Shown: positions 1-4,521 of the stretch, one piece after another
How the letters are laid out: each line of letters starts with the position of its first letter
How positions within the stretch are numbered: position 1 is the stretch's first letter
NCBI GenBank assembly: GCA_030628245.1
Contig: DAOVRI010000078.1
Span: 1-7,743 of the forward strand
DNA length: 7,743 nucleotides
From: Dehalococcoidales bacterium
Lineage (GTDB): Bacteria > Chloroflexota > Dehalococcoidia > Dehalococcoidales > RBG-16-60-22
Direction of reading: 5' to 3'
The notes under the pieces: model-generated
Database searches by the model: none
The model's input: only the letters and a program-made list of their open reading frames with translations
What the model was told of the DNA's origin: nothing
Made by a program: the position numbers and the translations under genes

Positions 1-72
1 CGTTACCCCCCGCTTCTTGAACTCCTCCACGAGCAGGGCCGTCTCTACCGACCTCGAGTGGCGGGAGACCTT
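1..72 (-). pseudogene. Possible serine recombinase (resolvase-type) fragment at the window edge
   Basis: Read on the minus strand from about base 72 to base 1, one frame is open and gives KVSRHSRSVETA followed by LLVEEFKKRGVT. This resembles the part of serine recombinases that reads K-L-D-R-L-S-R, then a helix, then a hydrophobic stretch ending in R-G-V. The Asp of that motif would be Ser here. The reading runs into the transposase remnant on the other strand at about 58-72, so if real it is a truncated gene whose 3' part lies left of the window. Only about 24 residues are visible, which is thin support. It could equally be chance coding potential in GC-rich DNA. No start codon or ribosome binding site can be assigned. 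Confidence 0.25.
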
Positions 73-307
73 CAAGGACTTGAAACGTCGCGGTCTGGAT
101 AGCCAGACGGTGACTTCGGGTATTATGGATAGCTTACCAGGGCTGGAGAAAGTCTTCCGGGAGGAATTCCCCCAGGGAAAGGTTCAAAGGTGGCAGGTCC
201 ACGTCGCGCGTAATGTCCTGGCTAAGGTCCCCCAGAAACTGAAACAAAAGGTGGCCGACGATATCCGCTCCATCTTCTATGCTTCCAGCCGTGATTTTAG
301 CAGGTAG
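17..307 (+). pseudogene. IS256-family (Mutator-type) transposase, internal fragment
   Basis: The 96-residue reading matches the middle of the catalytic domain of IS256-type DDE transposases, which cut and paste their own insertion sequence. Recognisable pieces are WRETFKDLKRRGL (residues 15-27), then a block with the presumed second catalytic Asp (Asp38, in IMDSLPGLEKVF), then VQRWQVHVARNVLAKVP (56-72) and the helix ending SIFYASS. Homology appears to begin at Trp15 (base 59), so the first 14 residues are probably not transposase and the TTG at base 17 has no ribosome binding site. The family normally has about 400 residues; the N-terminal half with the first Asp and the C-terminal part with the Glu are absent, and family resemblance stops after FYASS just before the stop. 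Trp59 replaces the usual Cys of the QRC-x2-H motif and Ser39 replaces the usual Gly of the DG pair. This is a dead remnant and marks past transposition next to the synthetase gene. Confidence 0.72.
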
Positions 308-324
308 TGTAATTGAGGAATCGC

Positions 325-349
325 TCAGGCTGAAGCCCGAGAATGACAT
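325..349 (-). repeat. 25-base repeat, inverted copy of 2023-2047
   Basis: These 25 bases are the exact reverse complement of bases 2023-2047, on the other side of the acyl-CoA synthetase gene. The copy ends in GAATGAC (341-347), the same terminal heptamer that closes the larger palindromic element at 2025-2121. It is therefore probably a solo or truncated arm of the same dispersed repeat family, lying 18 bases after the end of the transposase remnant. Confidence 0.8.
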
Positions 350-378
350 TATTGAATAATCTCGCATCGTACTTTCGT

Positions 379-408
379 TTGATTTTTCCCTCATAGCTGG
401 GTTAGAAT
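379..408 (+). promoter_or_regulatory. Predicted sigma70-type promoter for the acyl-CoA synthetase
   Basis: TTGATT (379-384) and TAGAAT (403-408) are separated by 18 bases, a good match to the -35/-10 pattern. Transcription would start near base 415, leaving a leader of about 34 bases that contains the ribosome binding site. No operator-like palindrome is obvious between the hexamers. Confidence 0.5.
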
Positions 409-437
409 ATCATGTTAGCCAATTAATCTTCAGCTTT

Positions 438-443
438 GGAGGT
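438..443 (+). promoter_or_regulatory. Ribosome binding site GGAGGT fixing a GTG start
   Basis: GGAGGT lies 5 bases before the GTG at 449. It is the strongest Shine-Dalgarno sequence in the window and is the reason for choosing the GTG start of the synthetase gene. Confidence 0.8.
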
Positions 444-448
444 ACAGA

Positions 449-2005
449 GTGAACACTACGGATTTTCTCAATATAGCCACGGCCATTTGCCCCGATAAAG
501 CGGCCATTGTTTTTGAAGACAAAAGGTACACGTTCAGTCAACTCACCGAGCGCGTAAACCGACTTGCCAACGGGCTGTTAGAGCTGGGTGTGAAGAAGGG
601 CGACCGGGTATCCCTCATCCAGGTCAACTGCAATCAATGCGTGGAGACGTATTTCGCCGTAGCTAAAACGGGCGCAATCTACCTGCCGCTGAACTTCCGC
701 GCCAAGGAAAAGGAATTCACCTATATGCTCAATACCGCCGAAGCCAACACCCTGATAATCGGCGAGCGTTACGTACCCATGATAAAATCCATACAGCCCG
801 AACTCAAGTACCTGAAGAACCTTATTTCTATTGAAAACAAGCATGACGACATGCTGTATTACGAGGATATCATTGAGTCTTCTCCGGCCGACGAGGTGGT
901 GGCCGAGATTGACGAAAACGATACCACCATCCTGCTGTTCACCGCAGGCACCACCGGTTTCCCGAAAGGCGTAATGCTGTCTCATATGAGTTTCAGCTCG
1001 TACATGCTGGAAAATGTTTCACCCGCCGACCCTGAGTCTGATGAAAGCAATATCCTCACCGTGCCTCTCTACCATGTCGCCGGGATTCAGGCGATGATGG
1101 CGGCCATCTACGGCGGCCGGACGCTGGTGATGGAACGCCAGTTCGACCCGGAGGAGTGGATGACCCTGGTCGAGAACGAGAAGGCCAACCGCGCCATGAT
1201 GGTGCCCACCATGCTCAAGCAGCTGCTCGACCACCCCAATTTCAAAAAGTACGACCTGAGCAGCCTCCGGGTGATTACCTACGGCGCCGCTCCCATGCCG
1301 CTCCCCGTCATCAGGAAGGCATTAGAGGAATTTCCCGGAGTCAGCTTTATTAATGCCTTCGGCCAGACGGAGACGGCCTCCACCATCACCGCTCTGGGGC
1401 CGGAGGACCATGTCCTCACCGGCACGGAAGAGGAAAAGGAAAAGAAGCTGCAGAGGCTCGCCTCCATCGGTAAGCCGATGGCCGATGTCGAGATGAAGGT
1501 TATCGACGACGATGGCAAGACGCTGGGTCCCAATGAAGTCGGCGAGATTCTCGCCAGGGGTCCGCGGGTCATGAGCGGCTACTGGAAGGACGAGGAAAAG
1601 ACGGCCAAGACCATCGATAAGGACGGCTGGATTCATACCAGTGACATCGGCTACGTGGACGAGGACGGCTACTATTTCCTGTCGGGGCGGTCGAGCGACA
1701 TGATTATCCGGGCTGGTGAAAACATTTCGCCCGAGGAGATTGAGAACGTTATCCGCGAGCACCCAAAGGTAGAGGATGTCGCCGTCATCGGCGTCCCCGA
1801 CGAGACCTGGGGCGAGGAGCCGCGCGCCGTGGTGATTCCCAAGAAGGGTGAGAAAGTTACCGAGGAAGAAATCATGGAGTACTGCCGGAAGCATCTGGCC
1901 AGTTTCAAGAGACCACGGACGGTGGTCTTTGTGGACGAGCTCCCCCGCAACCCCATGGGCAAGCTCATCAAGCGTGAACTACGGGAGAAGTACGGGAAAC
2001 TATAA
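449..2005 (+). CDS. AMP-forming acyl-CoA synthetase (fatty/aromatic acid-CoA ligase family)
   Basis: This 518-residue cytoplasmic enzyme of the ANL superfamily would activate a carboxylic acid with ATP to an acyl-adenylate and then form the CoA thioester. The phosphate-binding loop is TAGTTGFPKG (165-174). The acyl-adenylate region includes YGAAPMP (278-284) and NAFGQTE (302-308). The HTSDIGYVDEDGYY block (396-409) carries the ribose-binding Asp399, and the hinge region SGRSSDMIIRAGENI (412-426) leads into the mobile C-terminal domain. LPRNPMGKLIKREL (498-511) contains Lys505, the catalytic adenylation lysine. Length is normal for the family and nothing is missing. The GTG start is set by the strong GGAGGT. 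The gene stands alone, with its own promoter, and faces the crotonase-sirtuin operon convergently. The substrate cannot be read from sequence: medium- or long-chain fatty, alicyclic or aromatic acids are all possible. It is bracketed by 25-base inverted repeats. Confidence 0.93.
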   Translation: MNTTDFLNIATAICPDKAAIVFEDKRYTFSQLTERVNRLANGLLELGVKKGDRVSLIQVNCNQCVETYFAVAKTGAIYLPLNFRAKEKEFTYMLNTAEANTLIIGERYVPMIKSIQPELKYLKNLISIENKHDDMLYYEDIIESSPADEVVAEIDENDTTILLFTAGTTGFPKGVMLSHMSFSSYMLENVSPADPESDESNILTVPLYHVAGIQAMMAAIYGGRTLVMERQFDPEEWMTLVENEKANRAMMVPTMLKQLLDHPNFKKYDLSSLRVITYGAAPMPLPVIRKALEEFPGVSFINAFGQTETASTITALGPEDHVLTGTEEEKEKKLQRLASIGKPMADVEMKVIDDDGKTLGPNEVGEILARGPRVMSGYWKDEEKTAKTIDKDGWIHTSDIGYVDEDGYYFLSGRSSDMIIRAGENISPEEIENVIREHPKVEDVAVIGVPDETWGEEPRAVVIPKKGEKVTEEEIMEYCRKHLASFKRPRTVVFVDELPRNPMGKLIKRELREKYGKL

Positions 2006-2024
2006 AAAGAAATTGTACAATGAT

Positions 2025-2121
2025 GTCATTCTCGGGCTTCAGCCTGATTCAGCCTGAAGGCTTGACCCGAGAATCCAGACCCTTTATCCCCCAACTAGAT
2101 TCCCGCTTATGCTGGAATGAC
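2025..2121. repeat. Composite palindromic repeat element filling the convergent gap
   Basis: The element is bounded by 7-base inverted ends, GTCATTC (2025-2031) and GAATGAC (2115-2121). Inside are two hairpins. The first has a 9-base outer stem (2028-2036 with 2066-2074), an inner stem CTTCAG/CTGAAG (2037-2042 with 2054-2059), an 11-base loop and a 6-base bulge. The second is an imperfect stem at 2099-2118 with a TTAT loop and one C/T mismatch. Bases 2038-2047 and 2048-2057 are a perfect tandem 10-base duplication. Bases 2023-2047 recur inverted at 325-349. It has no coding capacity and resembles the small palindromic elements (REP- or MITE-like) scattered in gaps between bacterial genes. It occupies nearly all of the 124 bases between the two convergent stop codons. 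Confidence 0.75.
2028..2074. terminator. Hairpin that may act as a two-way transcription terminator
   Basis: The larger hairpin of the palindromic element lies between the convergent ends of the synthetase and sirtuin genes, where a bidirectional terminator would be expected. There is no uridine run directly after the stem on either strand; on the minus strand an imperfect T-rich stretch follows only at about 2013-2003. A Rho-independent role is therefore only weakly supported. The hairpin could instead protect mRNA 3' ends. Confidence 0.3.
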
Positions 2122-2129
2122 TGAAAGGC

Positions 2130-2915
2130 TTAGAGAGTGACTTTTTCTTTAACCTTCTGCGCCACTTTCGACATCGTCTCCCCGGCTTTCGCCCTGATGA
2201 GGACGGCCGCTTGGTGGTCCATGGGGGTCGAACTGAGGTTAACGATAACGAGTTTGGCGCCGGCCTCGACAGCATATATGGGCATGAAGGCCGCCGGATA
2301 GACGACCAGAGTCGAGCCGATGACGATAAACAGGTCGGAAGCCATGGAGCGGCGGCTGGCCTCTTCCAGCACTTTGACCGGCAGTTGCTCCCCGAACATA
2401 ACGATATCCGGCTTGAGCATACCCCGGCAGTCCTCGCAGTCCGGAATTTCTTCGCCCCTGTCCAGCCTGGGCTTAATCTCGTCCAGGGGATAACGCCGAC
2501 CGCACTCCAGGCATATTACCCACTGCATATTACCGTGAAGCTCAAATACCCTGTCGTCGGGGACACCCGCCTTCTGGTGCAGGTTATCGATATTCTGGGT
2601 AATGACGCAGTCCAGCTTGCCAAGTCGGTGAAGCTCGGCGATGGCATCGTGGGCCGCATTCGGCAGCGCCTTATCGGTCAGCATCCCCTCCTTTAATATG
2701 TGCCACTGCTTCCGCCTCGATTCGGGGTTGCTGAGGAACTTATCTATGGTAAAGTCATCCGGGTCGAACCTGTCCCAGATACCGCCCGGACTGCGAAAAT
2801 CGGGAATGCCCGACTCCGTGCTGATGCCGGCGCCGGTAAAGACGACCAGTTTTCGACTCTCCAGAATAAGGTCGGCGGCTTTTTCCGCCAGAGCATCGAT
2901 GTCCTGATTATCCAT
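2130..2915 (-). CDS. cobB: Sir2-family NAD-dependent protein deacetylase, class U type
   Basis: This 261-residue sirtuin would remove acetyl (possibly other acyl) groups from protein lysines, consuming NAD and yielding nicotinamide and O-acetyl-ADP-ribose, in the cytoplasm. The Rossmann NAD-binding motif is GAGISTESGIPDFRSPGGIW (28-47). TQNIDNLH (106-113) binds NAD and the nicotinamide pocket. His127 in ELHGN is the catalytic base. Cys135, Cys138, Cys160 and Cys163 form the structural zinc site. PDIVMFGE (169-176), GST (200-202) and NLSSTP (226-231) complete the family set. The Tyr-x-x-Arg pair of SIRT5/E. coli CobB-type desuccinylases is absent (Trp71-His-Ile-Leu-Lys there), and the overall pattern is like Thermotoga Sir2, so deacetylation is the likeliest activity. 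The ATG lies one base after the TGA of the upstream crotonase and has AAAGG 5 bases upstream, so it is probably translated from the same mRNA. Acyl-CoA synthetases and other acyl-CoA enzymes are plausible targets, by inference from the company it keeps. Confidence 0.94.
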   Translation of the reverse strand: MDNQDIDALAEKAADLILESRKLVVFTGAGISTESGIPDFRSPGGIWDRFDPDDFTIDKFLSNPESRRKQWHILKEGMLTDKALPNAAHDAIAELHRLGKLDCVITQNIDNLHQKAGVPDDRVFELHGNMQWVICLECGRRYPLDEIKPRLDRGEEIPDCEDCRGMLKPDIVMFGEQLPVKVLEEASRRSMASDLFIVIGSTLVVYPAAFMPIYAVEAGAKLVIVNLSSTPMDHQAAVLIRAKAGETMSKVAQKVKEKVTL

Positions 2916-2916
2916 T

Positions 2917-3645
2917 TCAACCTTTCGCGTCTATAAGGCGTCGGCCCAGTTGAGCCTCCAGCTCCAGTCCTTCGGCCAGGGTGAGGTCAAGTCCCCTCAC
3001 CACCGCCTGCTTGGCATGGCTTACCGCCGTCCTGTTATGCGACCTGATTTTTTTAGCTAATTTCTCAGCTTCTTTAAAAAGCACGGCGCGGGAGACCACG
3101 CGATTGACCAGTTTGAGTCGGTAGGCTTCGTCCGCCGTAATCCACCGGCTACTCATGAGCATCTCCAGCGCTGCCGCCCGGCCAATCGTCCGGGGCAGGG
3201 TCTGGCTGCCGCCGGCCGCCGGTATGATACCCAGTCCCGGCTCCGGCAGGCCGAAGCGGGCATCCTCCGAGGCCAGCCGGATATCGCAGCAGAGTGCCAT
3301 CTCTATCCCGGAACCGAGCACGTAGCCGTGCAGGGCGGCAATCACCGGCTTAGCGATGCTCAGGAAAAGCCCCCAGACGTCCCTTTCGAAGCGTGCCTGC
3401 CGGGCTATTACCGGAGATGGGGCAGTGAGAAACTCGGTGAGGTCGGCGCCGGCGCAGAAGGCCTTCTCTCCCGCCCCCTTCAGGATAACCACCTCAACTT
3501 CGGGGTCGTCCCTGATAGCGCCCAGTACCTCGTAAAGCTCGTCCCGCATCCTGATATTATAGGCGTTTAGCGCCTGGGGTCGGTTGAGGATAACGTAGCC
3601 GATACCATCCCGCTTTTCGTAGATAATGACTTCAAAAGCGCCCAC
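2917..3645 (-). CDS. Enoyl-CoA hydratase/isomerase family protein with short C-terminus
   Basis: This is a 242-residue crotonase-fold protein, second gene of the minus-strand operon. Crotonases bind acyl-CoA thioesters and most often hydrate 2-enoyl-CoA. The oxyanion-hole segments are FCAGADL (63-69) and GYVLGSGIEMALCCD (107-121). Glu115 and Glu135 (in FGLPEPGLG) match the two catalytic glutamates of rat enoyl-CoA hydratase, so true hydratase activity is plausible. The C-terminus is odd: after LELEAQL the sequence ends in GRRLIDAKG, lacking about 18 residues of the final helical segment that its neighbour retains (T-x-D-R-T-E-G and onward). No other frame restores it. The GTG start lies 6 bases after the preceding gene's stop, with GGGG about 9 bases upstream. 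The stop is one base before the sirtuin ATG. It is clearly paralogous to the preceding gene, sharing the CDIRLAS-x2-ARFGLP block, which suggests an old tandem duplication. Substrate is unknown. Confidence 0.9.
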   Translation of the reverse strand: MGAFEVIIYEKRDGIGYVILNRPQALNAYNIRMRDELYEVLGAIRDDPEVEVVILKGAGEKAFCAGADLTEFLTAPSPVIARQARFERDVWGLFLSIAKPVIAALHGYVLGSGIEMALCCDIRLASEDARFGLPEPGLGIIPAAGGSQTLPRTIGRAAALEMLMSSRWITADEAYRLKLVNRVVSRAVLFKEAEKLAKKIRSHNRTAVSHAKQAVVRGLDLTLAEGLELEAQLGRRLIDAKG

Positions 3646-3651
3646 GGTGTG

Positions 3652-4395
3652 TTATTCCCCTTTAAACTTCGGCGGTCTCTTTTTCAGGAAAGCTTGAATA
3701 CCCTCGGTACGGTCGGCGGTGGTGTGCAGCAGGAAGTAAAGGTCTGCCTCCAGGCGCAAGCCCTGCTCCAGCGTCATGTCCAGTCCTTTATTGACCGCTT
3801 CCTTGAGATACCTTAAAGCAATGGGTCCCTTGGCGGCAACGGTCTCCGCCAGTTTCCCGGTTTCTTCCGCCAGCGCCTCCGGCGGCACTACCTGGCTGAC
3901 CAGTCCTATCTCCAGGGCTTCATCAGCGCTCATGATGTCGCCGGTCAGGAGCAGTTCCAGGGCCTTACCCCGCCCGACGATGCGGGGCAGTCGCTGGGTG
4001 CCGCCGTCCATCGGGATACGCCCCCGGACTACCTGCGGCAGGCCGAAACGCGCTTTATCCGATGCCAGCCTGATATCGCAGCTAAGGGCTATTTCCAGCC
4101 CCTCTTCCAGGGCATCGCCGTTAATAGCGGCGATAACCGGTCGGTCAATACTCGCGATAGAGGCGGCGGGACGACATGGCGCATCCTCCGACTCTACCTC
4201 ACCACCGCTACAGAAGGTATCGCCTGCCCCGGTCAGCGTCACCACGTAAACATCATCATCCTGGTTTATCCGGTTGCAGACTTCCTCCAGCTCTTGCGCC
4301 AGCTGCTGATTTACGGTATTACCGGCATCCGGACGATTCAGGGTTACGTGAGCCACGTGGCTCTTCTTCGAATAAACGATAGTTTTATAAGGCAT
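3652..4395 (-). CDS. Enoyl-CoA hydratase/isomerase paralogue with altered active site
   Basis: This is a 247-residue crotonase-fold protein, first gene of the minus-strand operon. The fold is shown by VTLNRPDAGN (17-26), the oxyanion segment FCSGGEV (61-67), INGDALEEGLEIALSCD (91-107), ARFGLP (115-120) and a complete C-terminal tail (TEGIQAFLKKRPPKFKGE, 230-247). The first catalytic glutamate is kept (Glu101), but the second is Gln121 (FGLPQ in place of FGLPE). The usual Gly-Gly before the first glutamate is Glu-Glu (97-98). The stretch between the oxyanion strand and the DRPVIAA strand is about 13 residues shorter than in its neighbour; this is where crotonases shape the acyl pocket. Simple hydratase activity is therefore doubtful. 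Isomerase, hydrolase or decarboxylase chemistry, or a partner role for the second crotonase, are alternatives. The ATG has AGGAG 9 bases upstream and a promoter at 4432-4461. Confidence 0.9.
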   Translation of the reverse strand: MPYKTIVYSKKSHVAHVTLNRPDAGNTVNQQLAQELEEVCNRINQDDDVYVVTLTGAGDTFCSGGEVESEDAPCRPAASIASIDRPVIAAINGDALEEGLEIALSCDIRLASDKARFGLPQVVRGRIPMDGGTQRLPRIVGRGKALELLLTGDIMSADEALEIGLVSQVVPPEALAEETGKLAETVAAKGPIALRYLKEAVNKGLDMTLEQGLRLEADLYFLLHTTADRTEGIQAFLKKRPPKFKGE

Positions 4396-4431
4396 CTTTC
4401 CCGTCTCCTGCCCGGGACGCAGTCCAAGCTA

Positions 4432-4461
4432 ATCTTAAACCGACTTTCATAGCAGCGTCAA
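4432..4461 (-). promoter_or_regulatory. Predicted sigma70-type promoter for the crotonase-sirtuin operon
   Basis: On the minus strand TTGACG (4461-4456) and TAAGAT (4437-4432) are spaced by 18 bases, close to consensus. Transcription would begin near base 4425, giving a leader of about 30 bases with AGGAG at 4409-4405. Its -35 box is only 24 bases from the -35 box of the divergent promoter, so one regulator could affect both. Confidence 0.55.
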
Positions 4462-4482
4462 GGTTAAAAACCATCAAACCGC

Positions 4483-4507
4483 CACTTGATAAATTTCGCA
4501 CTTGATA
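4483..4507 (+). repeat. Direct repeat CACTTGATA, period 16 bases
   Basis: CACTTGATA occurs at 4483-4491 and again at 4499-4507. The first copy contains the -35 hexamer of the rightward promoter and the second lies in its spacer, next to the -10 box. The arrangement could be a regulator half-site pair or a duplicated -35 box, but two 9-base copies in AT-rich promoter DNA may also be coincidence. Confidence 0.35.
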
Positions 4508-4514
4508 GTATAGT
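4486..4514 (+). promoter_or_regulatory. Predicted promoter giving a leaderless cca-secDF transcript
   Basis: TTGATA (4486-4491) and TATAGT (4509-4514) are spaced by exactly 17 bases, the best promoter match in the window. A start site about 7 bases after the -10 box falls at 4520-4522, on or next to the ATG at 4522. No Shine-Dalgarno sequence precedes that ATG, which fits a leaderless mRNA. Confidence 0.6.
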
Positions 4515-4521
4515 TTAACAG

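Noticed and set aside
134..394. 86-codon minus-strand frame across the transposase remnant and the repeat
   Set aside because: It runs through the transposase fragment, the 25-base repeat and a promoter box, with no recognisable product.
308..448. Possible riboswitch or small RNA upstream of the synthetase
   Set aside because: The predicted leader is only about 34 bases and no conserved aptamer or strong structure is visible; the promoter and repeat account for this gap.
1322..1894. 190-codon open frame on the minus strand inside the acyl-CoA synthetase
   Set aside because: The sense strand encodes conserved ANL motifs throughout; the antisense product has no family resemblance.
2013..2020. 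Palindrome TTGTACAA just after the synthetase stop codon
   Set aside because: An 8-base palindrome in AT-rich DNA is expected by chance; it has no partner copy or promoter that would suggest an operator.
2211..2696. 161-codon plus-strand frame inside the sirtuin gene
   Set aside because: It is antisense to the conserved catalytic and zinc-binding region of Sir2 and its translation shows no known motif.
3640..3660. Possible fusion or frameshift joining the two crotonase genes
   Set aside because: The first gene has a complete C-terminal tail and its own TAA, and the second has a plausible GTG start and upstream purine-rich site, so they are two separate genes.
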